Below, one piece after another: positions 1 through 8,715 of a DNA stretch of 45,646 nucleotides. A model generated the notes under the pieces. The model did not search any database and had not been told where the DNA came from. It worked only from the letters and a program-made list of their open reading frames with translations. Origin of the DNA: Verrucomicrobiaceae bacterium (GTDB lineage: Bacteria; Verrucomicrobiota; Verrucomicrobiia; Verrucomicrobiales; Akkermansiaceae); NCBI GenBank assembly GCA_027487435.1, contig JAIYDP010000002.1, positions 1 to 45,646 of the forward strand, given 5' to 3'. A program made the translations under genes and the position numbers. Position 1 is the stretch's first letter. Every line of letters begins with the position of its first letter.

Positions 1-1
1 A

Positions 2-187
2 GATTTAAGTCTGATGAAATTCAGTCGCTATTTGAGTAATAACCCAAGTCGAGTCATACAGCTAAGCGAGTGGTTAACGCAAGGCGCACCTGCGGATGCG
101 GGAGCCTGCATCGCACTACGAAAATACTGCTGTTACGACAAACGCAAACGCCTCAATTTCCACCAAAAAAAGGACAACATTGCTTAA
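2..187 (+). CDS. Possible 3' end of a gene entering from the left edge
   Basis: A frame is open from base 2 to a TAA at 185-187 (61 codons). It ends with a basic, Lys/Asn-rich tail. An internal ATG lies at 14, but no ribosome binding site is visible. I recognise no family. An open stretch of this length can occur by chance, so this is only a possible partial gene or remnant. The segment is convergent with the secreted-protein gene that ends at 220. Confidence 0.2.
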   Translation, partial: DLSLMKFSRYLSNNPSRVIQLSEWLTQGAPADAGACIALRKYCCYDKRKRLNFHQKKDNIA

Positions 188-219
188 CTTGACGCGTATG
201 GGCGTGAGGGCGGCGATTA

Positions 220-711
220 TCAGCCGCGGAGAGGTCTGCGGCCACCGCCGAAGCCTTTGGCATTGCCATCACCATGGGGGATGACGAGTTTTTTGTCGGC
301 GACAAGTTGGGGGATTTTTCCAGTGGTATCGATGATCCATAAGCCGGAGGGGCCATTGCCACTGACGAGAGTGAAGGTGCCTTCGAGAGCTGATCGTGAG
401 TTTTTTCCTTCGTATTCCGTGCCGTATTTTTTGGCAAATTTTTCTGCCTCGTCACTAGGCACGGCGACGAGGATGACACCGCCAAATTTCTTGTCGGTTC
501 GATCAAGAGTGGACGCATGGAAAAAAGAAATGCCATCCACGGGGCTTTTCCAACTCACGGGCTTGACCATCGTGACATCGACGGTGACCTTTTTGTCAAC
601 ATGACTAGCAGGGTTGATGCGGAGGTAATCTGCGGTGCGTTTCGAGTCTGCGAAACCTACCGAGACAGATGCAAAGGCGAGGGTAACAACGAGTAGTGAT
701 TTGTATTTCAT
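220..711 (-). CDS. Small secreted protein of unknown function
   Basis: A 163-residue protein starting MKYKSLLVV. A hydrophobic segment (residues 5-20) ends in a signal-peptidase-like SVGFA site, so it is probably exported. The mature part reads like a compact beta-rich domain (YLRINPASHVDKKVTVDV near the N-terminus, GLWIIDTTGKIPQLV later). It has an Arg/Gly tail. The ATG at 711 was preferred over the one four codons upstream because it gives a canonical signal peptide. I cannot name a family; the repeated 'hold the name, change the value' type OB-like strands are only an impression. The gene stands alone, upstream of nothing on its strand. Confidence 0.7.
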   Translation of the reverse strand: MKYKSLLVVTLAFASVSVGFADSKRTADYLRINPASHVDKKVTVDVTMVKPVSWKSPVDGISFFHASTLDRTDKKFGGVILVAVPSDEAEKFAKKYGTEYEGKNSRSALEGTFTLVSGNGPSGLWIIDTTGKIPQLVADKKLVIPHGDGNAKGFGGGRRPLRG

Positions 712-778
712 AGCAAAAGACAAACCACGGCGGGGCAGGAAAGTTTTGCAGAGAATTGAGAATGTTTTACTGCCGACG

Positions 779-2581
779 TTATCGCGCTGTAGCCCATGCG
801 GGAACTTGATCCTCGAATGTTAGAGCTTCGCCACGAACAGGATGGAGGCAGCGGAGTTTCCAAGCATGAAGAAGCATGGGCGGAGCATCGGTGGGCAAGG
901 TCTGAGTGGCTGCGACTTGATGATCCGCTAGATACGTAGCATCGCCGCACACGGGGAAGCCAAGGTGCCAGAGGTGGAGGCGAATCTGATGCGTGCGCCC
1001 AGTGTGCAGCCGAGCTTCGAGAAGTGATGTGCCATCGGCATCGCGATGCAGCACATGAAAATCGGTGTGGCAAGGAAGGCCATTTTCTTCATCGATCTCG
1101 CGAGAACCTGCGACGGAGGCGACATCGCTCAAAGAAACTTGGCATGTGTGTCTGTCCCATTGTGGATGTCCTTGCACTCGGGTGAGGTAGGTTTTTTCCA
1201 TGGTGCCATCAAGGAGTTGGCGTTGCATGGTCGAGCAAAAATGCCGTGTCTTTGCGTAGATTACCAAGCCTGCGGTGTTGGCATCCAAACGATGAACTGG
1301 ACGCGCCGCGGGACGATAGACCTGATTCATGATCGACTGAAGCGTATTGCGATGGAATCTGCCGCTGGGGTGCATGGGCAGAGGCGCGGGCTTGCGCACG
1401 ACGATCAAGGCCTCGTCTTCATGGAGGATGCGAATGTCCGCATTGACATCAGGTTCGGCAGCAATGGCCATCGTTTGTTTGTATCGTTCCCCTGCGCGGA
1501 CGATGTGGTTTGCGGCGACAACCTTTCCATGCTGATCGCGGAAACGTCCTTCATCAAGGCGTTGTTGCCACTCGCTTTCCTCAATGTGAGGAAAGATTTC
1601 TAACAAAATGGAAAGTAGCTCGCGTCCATCGAATTGGGCTTTGATGTTGAGGGGGCGAATGTTTTCCATCGGAATGCTGCCCGGCAAAGGCTGTGTGAGG
1701 CGCGCGAGATCGGCATGGCGTTGCTCGATGAGTTTGCGATATTTTTCCTCATCGGATTGATAGCAATACGGACAAGAAATGCCGACGACGTAACGAGGGT
1801 CGCTTTGATCTTCTTCATCGAGAGGTGTTTGGCAGTGGAAGCAAACGGCGGTAGTCGTCTCGCGCAACGATGGATCAACGCCGACCCGTTGGTCAAAGAC
1901 GAAGCATTCGCCATCGTAGTGAGCGCCGCCGACTTCCTCGAAGTACTTGAGTATGCCGCCATCGAGTTGATAGATGTCCGTGTAGCCGACCATCTCCATG
2001 AAGGGCGCGGCTTTTTCACAACGAATGCCACCGGTGCAGAAGGTGACGATGGTTTTTTCTTTGAGTTGCTCGGGGAGTTGCGCCACGGCTTCCGGGTAGG
2101 CGCGAAAACTATCGATGCCGATGGGGATGGCATTTTTGAAAGATCCTGTGCGGATTTCGTAATCGTTTCTGGTATCTAACAAGACAATGTCGCGCCCTTC
2201 ATCGAGCCACTGTTTGAGGGTAGCGGCAGGCAGATGGCGAGAGGTGTATTGCGCGGGATTGACTCCATCGACACCGAAGGAGATGATTTCTTTTTTGATA
2301 CGCACCAGCATACGATTGAATGGTTGGTGGTCGCTGTCACTGAACTTGGCGCGAAATGTTTCCAAGCCGGGAATGCTTTGGATGATGAGGATGACTTCCT
2401 CAATGGCGGGTTGCGGACCAGCGAGGAAACAATTGATCCCTTCCTTGCTGAGAAGAATGGTGCCTTTCAGATGGCGCTGTTTGCACTCCGCCAGGAGGTG
2501 GGTACGTAAGTTCTTGAGGTCATCAAGATGAGCAAAGAGGTAGCCGGAGATATTCGCTACGGGAATGGCAGTGGCATTCAT
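779..2581 (-). CDS. trhO: TrhO-type rhodanese fused to an RluA-family pseudouridine synthase
   Basis: A 600-residue two-enzyme fusion. Residues 1-275 match TrhO/YceA, the rhodanese-like enzyme that hydroxylates uridine 34 of tRNA. They include the SKEGIN motif (45-50), the rhodanese loop CTGGIRC with catalytic Cys182, and the Zn-type pairs C247-x2-C250 and C270-x2-C273. Residues about 310-375 resemble an S4-like RNA-binding segment. Residues about 380-600 are an RluA/RsuA-type pseudouridine synthase with HRLDANTAG (catalytic Asp433) and the conserved TGRTHQIRLHL. Both halves act on RNA uridines, so the fusion makes sense as a tRNA/rRNA modification enzyme. The start was set at MNATAIPV (2581): upstream in-frame codons are low-complexity and overlap the divergent ptsN-like gene. 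Confidence 0.93.
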   Translation of the reverse strand: MNATAIPVANISGYLFAHLDDLKNLRTHLLAECKQRHLKGTILLSKEGINCFLAGPQPAIEEVILIIQSIPGLETFRAKFSDSDHQPFNRMLVRIKKEIISFGVDGVNPAQYTSRHLPAATLKQWLDEGRDIVLLDTRNDYEIRTGSFKNAIPIGIDSFRAYPEAVAQLPEQLKEKTIVTFCTGGIRCEKAAPFMEMVGYTDIYQLDGGILKYFEEVGGAHYDGECFVFDQRVGVDPSLRETTTAVCFHCQTPLDEEDQSDPRYVVGISCPYCYQSDEEKYRKLIEQRHADLARLTQPLPGSIPMENIRPLNIKAQFDGRELLSILLEIFPHIEESEWQQRLDEGRFRDQHGKVVAANHIVRAGERYKQTMAIAAEPDVNADIRILHEDEALIVVRKPAPLPMHPSGRFHRNTLQSIMNQVYRPAARPVHRLDANTAGLVIYAKTRHFCSTMQRQLLDGTMEKTYLTRVQGHPQWDRHTCQVSLSDVASVAGSREIDEENGLPCHTDFHVLHRDADGTSLLEARLHTGRTHQIRLHLWHLGFPVCGDATYLADHQVAATQTLPTDAPPMLLHAWKLRCLHPVRGEALTFEDQVPAWATAR

Positions 2582-2744
2582 GGGCGCGGAAGCATGAAAG
2601 AAGAGAGTTGATTTGCCAAGAAGGAATGCAATCGGACTTTTTCGTCGGCTCCTATTTCCAGCATCGACGAGCAAATGATGAAAAAATAACGTCTTGTCAT
2701 GCGCCTCCACGCTGCATAGGAATGCATGTCTTCTTTTTCTATCG

Positions 2745-3218
2745 ATGAAGTTATCCCATCTTCTCAGCGCCAAACACATTTTACCCGATCTCAAGAGTAG
2801 TGATCGGCAAGAAGTGATTACGGAAATGCTGGACTACCTTGTTTCCCTAGGAGACCTCCCACAAGAACAGTTGGAAGAATTGCAGGCTAGCCTGAAACAA
2901 CGCGAAGAAATCCTCAGTACGGGCGTGGGCAATGGCGTGGCGATCCCACATGCCTTTTCCGAGCATTTGCAAGATGTGGTTGCAGTCTTCGGGCGTTCCC
3001 GCTCGGGCATTGATTTCTCTTCGCAAGATGGTGGACTCGTTCACTACGTGGTCTTGTTCATCTCGCCTCGTCACATTTACCAGAAACATTTGCTGATGCT
3101 CGCTGCCATCGCACGAATGTTTTCACGCTTGGAAACGCACCAATACCTCGAAGCATCGAGCACTGCTGAAGAATTTCATCAACTCTTCCAACAAAAAATT
3201 AGCCCACAGCGAGTATGA
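2745..3218 (+). CDS. ptsN: PTS EIIA-type (nitrogen-regulatory PtsN-like) protein
   Basis: A 157-residue protein of the PTS EIIA/mannitol-fructose (PtsN) domain family. The hallmark GNGVAIPHA motif places the phosphorylatable His at residue 69. The rest has the usual length, with the later [22 protein letters not shown] block typical of EIIA-Ntr. Such proteins relay phosphate from NPr/HPr and usually regulate rather than transport sugar; no PTS membrane component is nearby. The ATG at 2745 gives the expected N-terminus; the upstream in-frame ATG would overlap the divergent gene. The stop overlaps the start of the Hsp70-like gene (ATGA), so the two are likely co-translated. Confidence 0.88.
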   Translation: MKLSHLLSAKHILPDLKSSDRQEVITEMLDYLVSLGDLPQEQLEELQASLKQREEILSTGVGNGVAIPHAFSEHLQDVVAVFGRSRSGIDFSSQDGGLVHYVVLFISPRHIYQKHLLMLAAIARMFSRLETHQYLEASSTAEEFHQLFQQKISPQRV

Positions 3219-4954
3219 CTCCCACACTAGATCCGCTGGCGAAACAAGTCATTGTTGGCATCGACCTTGGAACCACGCACTCTGCCATCGGTGTGGTCGA
3301 TTCAGGATTTCCGATCTTGCTCGCAGATGAGAAGGGCCATCGGATTATTCCCAGTGCCGTAGCGCTTGATGCCGATGGACAAATCATCGTAGGGCGCGCC
3401 GCCTTGCAGCTACAAGGAGTCGCAGGCACCAAAGTTTGGACCAGCATCAAGAGCCAAATGGGTCGTAGCCATCAGCCCACCACGGACGAAAACCATACCC
3501 CCGAACAACTCAGCGCAGAAATTTTACGCGAACTCAAACGCATCGCAGAAATGCGTCTCGGCCACCCCGTGCAGCGCGCGGTCATCACCGTTCCTGCCTA
3601 TTTTCACGATGCCCAGCGCCAAGCCACCAAACGCGCTGGCGAACTCGCTGGGCTGGAAGTGGTGCGCATCATCAATGAACCTACTGCAGCCGCTCTCGCT
3701 TACGGGCTGGACAAACTTGCCGAACGTAGCCGCATCGCCGTCTATGACCTTGGCGGCGGCACTTTTGATATTTCTATCCTTGAAATGCAGGATAGCGTCT
3801 TCGAGGTTCTCGCTACCCATGGCGATACGCGGCTTGGTGGCGACGACGTTGACCTCGCACTTGCCCAACACATTGCTGCACATTCCTCCATCACTTGGGA
3901 TGAACTACCTCATTCATCACAGCAGCAGTGGTTGCGTGAATCATCGCGCATCAAATGCCTGCTCTCCGACTATACCGAGGCCACATGGCAAGATGACGCA
4001 CGCGGCATTTCTCTAGTCATCACCAGAGAGCTTCTCGAATCCTTGATGCAGCCGCTCATTGCCCGCACGATTCAATGCTGCCAGAAGGCCATCAACGATT
4101 CTCGCAGTTCCATCCAGGAAATATCTAACGTGATTCTCGTCGGCGGCAGCACCCGCATCCCCGCCGTGCGCGATGCCGTAGAGCGATGCTTCGCACGCAA
4201 GCCCGATCTCTCGCAACACCCCGATGAAGCCATCGCCCTAGGAGCCACCATCCATGCCGGAGTCCTCAGTGGAGCCTTGCGAAAAATGACCCTGCTCGAT
4301 GTCACGCCGCTGAGTCTCGGCATCGAGACGCTCGGGGGACTCATGAACGTCATCATCCCACGCAACACCACCATCCCCTGCAAAGCAGGTGAAATGTTCA
4401 CCAACGCCGTAGCGGGGCAGCACCTGATGAAAGTCCGCATCCTCCAAGGCGAGCGAGAAATGGCGCGCGATAACTGGGAACTCGGCCTCTTGCAGGTGAG
4501 CTTTGAGCCAGCACCCAAAGGCCAAGCGCGTGTCGGCATTCAATTCCGCATCGATGAAAATGGCATCCTAGAAATTCTCGCCCGCGACGTCGCTACCGGA
4601 CGCGATGAAATCATGCAAATCCACCAAGCCGCCGTGGATGTCAGCGATGAAAACGTCGAGCGCATGATTTCCGCATCCGTAGATCACGCCTTTGGCGACA
4701 TGGCCGAACGCGTCTTCACCGAGGCTCGACTCAAAGCCGAAGAACTCCTGCCCGCTGTAGAGCAAGCTCTCAGCATCGGCGAAACATGGCTCGACGATGA
4801 AGAAAAATCCAGCATCCATTCCGCAGCCGCCGCCGTGCGCAGTGCCATGGATCGCCACGACCACATCGCACTCAAAACTGCCGTGCAATCGCTAGACAAA
4901 GCCACCGAAGCACTCGCCGCCCGCATCGTCGAGCACGCCATGGAAAACCTCTAA
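3215..4954 (+). CDS. Short Hsp70-family chaperone (DnaK/HscA-like)
   Basis: A 579-residue Hsp70. The ATPase domain shows the phosphate-1 loop [12 protein letters not shown] (about 15-26), [11 protein letters not shown], the phosphate-2 motif [14 protein letters not shown] and the adenosine motif [13 protein letters not shown]. The substrate-binding domain follows ([13 protein letters not shown], then IPRNTTIP). The C-terminal lid is short and there is no EEVD-like or DnaK-type disordered tail. Total length is below DnaK (about 640) and nearer HscA. No hscB, fdx, dnaJ or grpE lies nearby, so Fe-S assembly is not supported by context. It is ATGA-coupled to the PtsN-like gene, an unusual partner. 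Function is ATP-driven folding in the cytoplasm; the specific client is unknown. Confidence 0.92.
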   Translation: MTPTLDPLAKQVIVGIDLGTTHSAIGVVDSGFPILLADEKGHRIIPSAVALDADGQIIVGRAALQLQGVAGTKVWTSIKSQMGRSHQPTTDENHTPEQLSAEILRELKRIAEMRLGHPVQRAVITVPAYFHDAQRQATKRAGELAGLEVVRIINEPTAAALAYGLDKLAERSRIAVYDLGGGTFDISILEMQDSVFEVLATHGDTRLGGDDVDLALAQHIAAHSSITWDELPHSSQQQWLRESSRIKCLLSDYTEATWQDDARGISLVITRELLESLMQPLIARTIQCCQKAINDSRSSIQEISNVILVGGSTRIPAVRDAVERCFARKPDLSQHPDEAIALGATIHAGVLSGALRKMTLLDVTPLSLGIETLGGLMNVIIPRNTTIPCKAGEMFTNAVAGQHLMKVRILQGEREMARDNWELGLLQVSFEPAPKGQARVGIQFRIDENGILEILARDVATGRDEIMQIHQAAVDVSDENVERMISASVDHAFGDMAERVFTEARLKAEELLPAVEQALSIGETWLDDEEKSSIHSAAAAVRSAMDRHDHIALKTAVQSLDKATEALAARIVEHAMENL

Positions 4955-5196
4955 ACGCCAGCCAAGCTCGATTGCCTTCGTTCTTGCGGAATGCACCCTA
5001 CCGGCTTCCTCTCAATTTCTTGCACTCACCTTTTTTCCTTGTATTCTGCGGTAAAATCGCCAATCTATCCATCGAGATTTTGGTATGGTTAACAAATTTG
5101 AATGGCGTAACGACCCATCGTCCTATCTCGCCGCTAAGCGCGACTCTTACGCTCTCAGCAACACGACCGTCAGAATTACCGACCCAACGACCCAAC

Positions 5197-5223
5197 GCCG
5201 CCAATTCCCATGGCGGCATTTTT
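5197..5223 (+). terminator. Rho-independent terminator
   Basis: A 7-bp stem (GCCGCCA / TGGCGGC) around a 7-nt loop is followed by ATTTTT. It lies about 240 nt after the Hsp70-like stop and before the degenerate 21-bp array. It could end the ptsN-hsp70 transcript. Confidence 0.6.
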
Positions 5224-5235
5224 ATGCTACAGGAC

Positions 5236-5357
5236 ACAAATGCTCCCACCCAGCGGATCAATGTCCCGCCACAGAAAGGAAAAGTCCGGCCTCGCAACAG
5301 AAATGTCCTGCCACAGAACATTGATGTTTTATCCCGAAACACTCATGTTTTTCCGCC
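5236..5357 (+). repeat. Degenerate 21-bp tandem array (six units)
   Basis: Six head-to-tail units of 21 bp at 5236, 5257, 5278, 5299, 5320 and 5341. Read on the + strand they give heptapeptides such as INVPPQK, RNVLPQN and IDVLSRN (consensus roughly xNVxPQN). Units are diverged. The array sits directly before the orphan 3' end of a coding frame (5388-5453), mirroring the better preserved array at 28263-28575 that precedes a complete gene. Confidence 0.7.
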
Positions 5358-5387
5358 ACTCCCACCAAGCGGACTTACTAAGCCATC

Positions 5388-5453
5388 TACCGCGTCGGCG
5401 ACCACCAAGTCGGCCAATGGAGAGCCGAGGTCAGCGTCATCGTCGGCGACTAA
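5388..5453 (+). pseudogene. C-terminal remnant of a lost gene after the 21-bp array
   Basis: A frame reads YRVGDHQVGQWRAEV then SVIVGD and stops at 5453. An in-frame TAA at 5379 cuts off anything upstream. The remnant resembles the C-terminal strand pair (Y-R-x-R-W...GPWS...V) of small Fn3-tailed proteins that I recall from Verrucomicrobia and Bacteroidetes; this is from memory and unverified. A strong terminator follows at once (5470-5499), as expected for the end of a real gene. Together with the array before it, this looks like the collapsed form of an array-plus-gene unit. Confidence 0.45.
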
Positions 5454-5469
5454 GCACCCTCCATTTCCA

Positions 5470-5499
5470 AGCAGCCCCAGTCTCCTGGGGCTGCTTTTT
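5470..5499 (+). terminator. Rho-independent terminator
   Basis: A perfect 10-bp stem (AGCAGCCCCA / TGGGGCTGCT) with a 6-nt loop, followed by a run of T. It lies 17 nt after the stop of the gene remnant at 5388-5453. Confidence 0.85.
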
Positions 5500-5654
5500 C
5501 CCTTTCCTTCACCCGATACAAACGTTTCAGCACCATGAACGATTCATTCGCGCTCAGATTCCACAGCCTCTTACGAGGTCTCATCCCGGCGATCTTACGT
5601 TGGGCGTTTCCCCTGCTTTCCCAAGCTACCCAAGTCTTTGAGCCAGTGTAGGGA

Positions 5655-5805
5655 TTGGTGCGTGCTCTTCGAACTCCCTCCACCAAACTCATTCAGGGCA
5701 GCTACGGGGATTTCTATGGGACGACTCGAGGAGGTGGCAGCAGCGGTAACCGCACGGTGTTCCAGATGACCTCCAGCGGCACGCTCACCACCTTGGTACA
5801 TTTTA
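5655..5805 (+). pseudogene. GloVer-type anchor-repeat gene fragment (left part)
   Basis: The frame encodes LIQGSYGDFYGTTRGGG then SSGNRTVFQMTSSGTLTTLVHF. This is one unit of the tandem repeat found in 'choice-of-anchor tandem repeat GloVer-containing' secreted proteins of Verrucomicrobia and relatives (known family pattern GxxGNFYGTTxxGG...GTVFKxTxxGxLTTLxxF). Whole proteins carry many such repeats; here only one remains, without signal peptide. It is interrupted exactly after VHF by the inverted-repeat element at 5803-6020. Confidence 0.7.
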
Positions 5806-6020
5806 ACCTAAATTCAGCAGTTAGAACCACTTATCTCAGATTTGACTGATAAATAAAGGCAATGAGGCTCAGTAGATTTTCACCCATTGGGTGAATGAAG
5901 TTCGTTGGCTGGAAATCTTTGCAAGTCATTGATAGAGAAAGAAAAAATCAGTTTTCATGCCAGTCAAATCAGTGGTTCATTTGAACTTAATTCTATTTCA
6001 ACTGCGGATTCTAGGTTTAA
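5803..6020. mobile_element. MITE-like element, copy 1 (218 bp, terminal inverted repeats)
   Basis: The ends are imperfect inverted repeats of about 24 bp: the left starts TTAACCTAAATTCAGCAGTT, and the right ends CTGCGGATTCTAGGTTTAA (about 19 of 24 positions pair). A central palindrome TTCACCCATTGGGTGAA lies near 5879-5895. The same ends and palindrome occur at 27873-28098 and in the partial copy at 45511-45646. No coding capacity. It splits a GloVer gene fragment, which is evidence of insertion. TTAA at both edges may be the target. Confidence 0.6.
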
Positions 6021-6028
6021 CTAGAGCA

Positions 6029-6148
6029 ATGGTCGCTATCCCACTCGGCCAGAACGCCGCCTTTGATGCTGACTGGAACCTCGACGGCATCCCCAACGGC
6101 GATGGGAAGATCGAGTTCTTGTTCACCTTGCCAGATGATGCGGCGTAA
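6029..6148 (+). pseudogene. Decayed C-terminal part of a secreted protein
   Basis: A 39-residue frame containing FDADWNLDGIPNGDGKIEF and ending FLFTLPDDAA before TAA. The DxDxDGxPN-like stretch and the FTLP ending resemble the calcium-binding linker and terminal domain of verrucomicrobial secreted proteins. It lies immediately to the right of the inserted element and in a different frame from the GloVer fragment on the left, so the two may be pieces of one broken gene. No complete domain remains. Confidence 0.4.
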
Positions 6149-6212
6149 GCATAAAGTTTCCACACCTTTTTTCCCATACGTGCATTTTCGGCGTGTGGGA
6201 AAAACGGAAAAG

Positions 6213-6635
6213 TCAGGGATGAGCGTTCCCATGCAGAGCGAGGAACGTTTCTGGAGAAAGAGCAGGAACCGTACTGGGGGCGAAGTCACGGAGGTTGCGC
6301 GTGATGATGTAGTCCGATTGATCTGCCTCTGCACAAGCTACCTGCAAGGCATCTTCAAAGTCAGTGAGCGAGTAGTTCCAAGCCTTGAGGATATCACGTT
6401 TTCCCACTGTGGGTACGTCGATGAATGCCAGCAAATCATGGAGCATGTCCCAGGTTTGCTGATCCGTATGACTCTTGCTGTAGTAGTAGCTCACTGTGGG
6501 GAGTGTCTGCCAAGCGACCAAGCCTTGGTGGGAACCCGCTTCGCAGAGATTCAATACTTCCGTGCTGGCGGCTTTTCCGGCCCGGTCGGACAAAAGGACA
6601 TCGAGCAGGATATTGGTATCCAGAAGTAAGCGCAT
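6213..6635 (-). CDS. PIN-domain ribonuclease toxin (VapC-like)
   Basis: A 140-residue PIN domain. The N-terminal LLLDTNILLDVLL carries the first metal-binding Asp (residue 6). The central-to-late motif LTDFEDALQ gives further acidic residues (92, 94-95), and YIITRNLRDF is the usual last-strand signature. PIN toxins cleave RNA in a metal-dependent way. The start lies one base after the stop of the upstream small gene, the normal order antitoxin-then-toxin. Two-gene type II toxin-antitoxin is the natural reading. Confidence 0.88.
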   Translation of the reverse strand: MRLLLDTNILLDVLLSDRAGKAASTEVLNLCEAGSHQGLVAWQTLPTVSYYYSKSHTDQQTWDMLHDLLAFIDVPTVGKRDILKAWNYSLTDFEDALQVACAEADQSDYIITRNLRDFAPSTVPALSPETFLALHGNAHP

Positions 6636-6636
6636 A

Positions 6637-6882
6637 TCACTTCACGTGCTTGGTGTTGATGTGGGAGAGAATTGTGTCATCTGGGTCGGAGACTTTTGCC
6701 ATCGAGTTGCCCCATTTGCTAGTGAAGCTGGATTGGGCGGTCGCTTCCACATGCACAGGATCGGGTGCGGTGCGAATGACACGGGTGATCATCAAAGCCC
6801 CATTTTTCGCCACGGCGCGCAATACGAACTCTTCTCCTTCATGAAGTTCCAGATCGTCGGGTAATATGGCTGTTGTGGTCAT
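6637..6882 (-). CDS. Putative antitoxin of the PIN pair
   Basis: An 81-residue acidic protein directly upstream of the PIN toxin (one-base gap). The N-terminal part (LPDDLELHEGEEFVLRAV) resembles a short beta-rich module, and the C-terminal part (residues 50-81) is likely the toxin-binding tail. No familiar DNA-binding fold such as RHH, AbrB or Phd is obvious, so assignment rests on position and size. Confidence 0.7.
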   Translation of the reverse strand: MTTTAILPDDLELHEGEEFVLRAVAKNGALMITRVIRTAPDPVHVEATAQSSFTSKWGNSMAKVSDPDDTILSHINTKHVK

Positions 6883-7325
6883 GGCAATATTTACTGCGTG
6901 AAAAGTATCGCAATTAGGGCGAATGACAAGCCGAATGATAGCAAAGTCAAATTCTAAATAGCCCTGAGTGCCACGATGATTTGCGTAGAATTCCTATGTC
7001 GCAAAGGCAGTGGATTCATTTATACGCCCATGCGCTCAAGCACCTTGGCTCCCGACTCCCGACTCCTTCGTCGCGATGAGCGGAACTCCCGTGGTGACTT
7101 CCATTGATGCCAAATGGGAGCGGGTCGTGGTTCGAGAATCCGCGAATCCAGCGACTTTGCCCAAGTCCTTCGCCATGGTGGAAGTTCGACTGCCTTGATC
7201 TAGAATCGAAAAGGCCTTCCCTTCCCTGCGCCTCAAGTCATGGTGAGAGAGCAGGGTAGATCGAGTTCCTGTGCGCCAAGCCATCATCCGCATTCCCCAT
7301 AAGCACGCATCTCTGCCGCCTCCAC
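6883..7325. other. Intergenic stretch without a supported gene
   Basis: 443 bp between the antitoxin start and the trpD stop. Short frames on both strands lack start context or recognisable domains. There is no clear terminator for trpD. The left 100 bp presumably hold the promoter of the toxin-antitoxin operon. Confidence 0.5.
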
Positions 7326-8369
7326 CTACCTTGCATGCTTTTGCAGCAGCCGCAGCTTTGCCAAGGCCGAACCATCGTTGATGCACTCCGTAGCGATTTC
7401 TAAGCCATCGTCAATATGATCCGAGAGGCCGCAGCAGGCCAAGGCGGTCGCCGCGTTGAGCAACACAATGTCCCGCCGTGGTCCAAGTTCTTTGCCGCTC
7501 AAAACATCCTGCAAAATCCTTGCATTCTCCGTCGCGTCGCCGCCGCGCAGGTGTTCTTCCGTGGCAGTCGGTATGCCAAAGTCCGATGGCTGGACCTCCT
7601 CGTCCTCCTGATCTTGATAGCTGCCCGCCTTGCAAATCCTCGTCGGCCCCATGGTGCTGACTTCATCCAAGTGCCGACCATCCGCGGTGCTGCCGCTCAC
7701 CACCCAAGCGCTGTCGCGCCCTAGGCGTTGCAAAATTTCCGCAAACACGGGGCACAGATCACGGGAAAACACTCCCACCATCTGGCACTCCGGACGCGCT
7801 GGGTTCAGCAAGGGGCCGATCATGTTAAAGATTGTGCGGATTTTCTTCTCGCCTAACAATTTTCTCGCTCCCGCCACCGCCTTGAAAGCGGGATGATACA
7901 TCGGCGCGAAGAGGAATCCCAGGCCCGCCTCGCCTACGCAGCGACGAAAGTCATCCGCACCTAGATCGATCTTGATGCCTAATGCTTCTAGCACATCTGC
8001 GCCGCCCGACTTCGATGTCACGCCGCGATTGCCATGCTTGACCACCACGCCGCCTGCCGCTGCCACGACGAACATGGCGGTTGTTGAAACATTGAACAAA
8101 TTCAAATGATCGCCACCCGTGCCGCACATATCGATGCTAGGCCCCTCAAGTTCTAACAAATGCAAATGTGGATTCACTGCTCGCGTCAGAAATGTTTCTA
8201 CGAATCCCGCAATTTCCATCGGTGTCTCGCCCTTCCTCGCTAAGGCTTCGAGCAACTCAGCTTTTTTTTCTGTCGATGCTTTTTCCTCTAACAAATACTC
8301 TGCCGCGGCCTCGATCTCGCGCATCGACAGGTCTGCCCCAGCTTCCAAATGATTGATCAAATATTCCAT
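7326..8369 (-). CDS. trpD: Anthranilate phosphoribosyltransferase
   Basis: A 347-residue TrpD. It transfers the phosphoribosyl group of PRPP to anthranilate, the second step of tryptophan synthesis, in the cytoplasm. Diagnostic motifs are CGTGGD (PRPP pyrophosphate binding) and KHGNRGVTSKSGGADVLEALG, with the helical N-terminal domain before them. Length is normal for the family and the start at 8369 gives the usual N-terminus (MEYLINHLEAGADLS). No other trp gene lies in the window, so the pathway is scattered here. The TrpG/TrpD fusion seen in enterics is absent. Confidence 0.97.
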   Translation of the reverse strand: MEYLINHLEAGADLSMREIEAAAEYLLEEKASTEKKAELLEALARKGETPMEIAGFVETFLTRAVNPHLHLLELEGPSIDMCGTGGDHLNLFNVSTTAMFVVAAAGGVVVKHGNRGVTSKSGGADVLEALGIKIDLGADDFRRCVGEAGLGFLFAPMYHPAFKAVAGARKLLGEKKIRTIFNMIGPLLNPARPECQMVGVFSRDLCPVFAEILQRLGRDSAWVVSGSTADGRHLDEVSTMGPTRICKAGSYQDQEDEEVQPSDFGIPTATEEHLRGGDATENARILQDVLSGKELGPRRDIVLLNAATALACCGLSDHIDDGLEIATECINDGSALAKLRLLQKHAR

Positions 8370-8715
8370 GGTATCGGCTGGAGCCTATCACAGACGCTTC
8401 CCATCGCACAATCAGTAATTTTGACCACATCAGCATCAAGCTTTCCCAGAACGATTCTACGAAACTTCAGCGATAGGACAAATCCATGCGAAGGAGTGTG
8501 ATGGCGTGAAAATAACCAAAAAATGCCGACTTGCGCCAAATACCCTCGCGCAAAATCTGAAAAATATAACACAGCAAATGATTGGGGAAACAACAAGGCT
8601 GAGAACAAAATTTCGAGAATCCGCCTCAGCGAAAATTCTTTTTGTTGCGGATCATAAGAAAACGTGTCATACTCGACTTGCGTTTGCGCGCACCAATCAA
8701 TCATTTGAACGTATT
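8370..8715. other. Divergent intergenic region
   Basis: 346 bp between divergent trpD and the desaturase gene, so promoters for both must lie here. The desaturase frame stays open back to 8506, but those codons show no desaturase similarity and the ATG at 8716 matches the family N-terminus. I see no repeat, RNA gene or leader peptide. Confidence 0.5.

Noticed and set aside
4972..5538. 188-codon frame after the Hsp70-like gene
   Set aside because: It runs through a terminator, the heptad array and a second terminator; low-complexity peptide with no family match.
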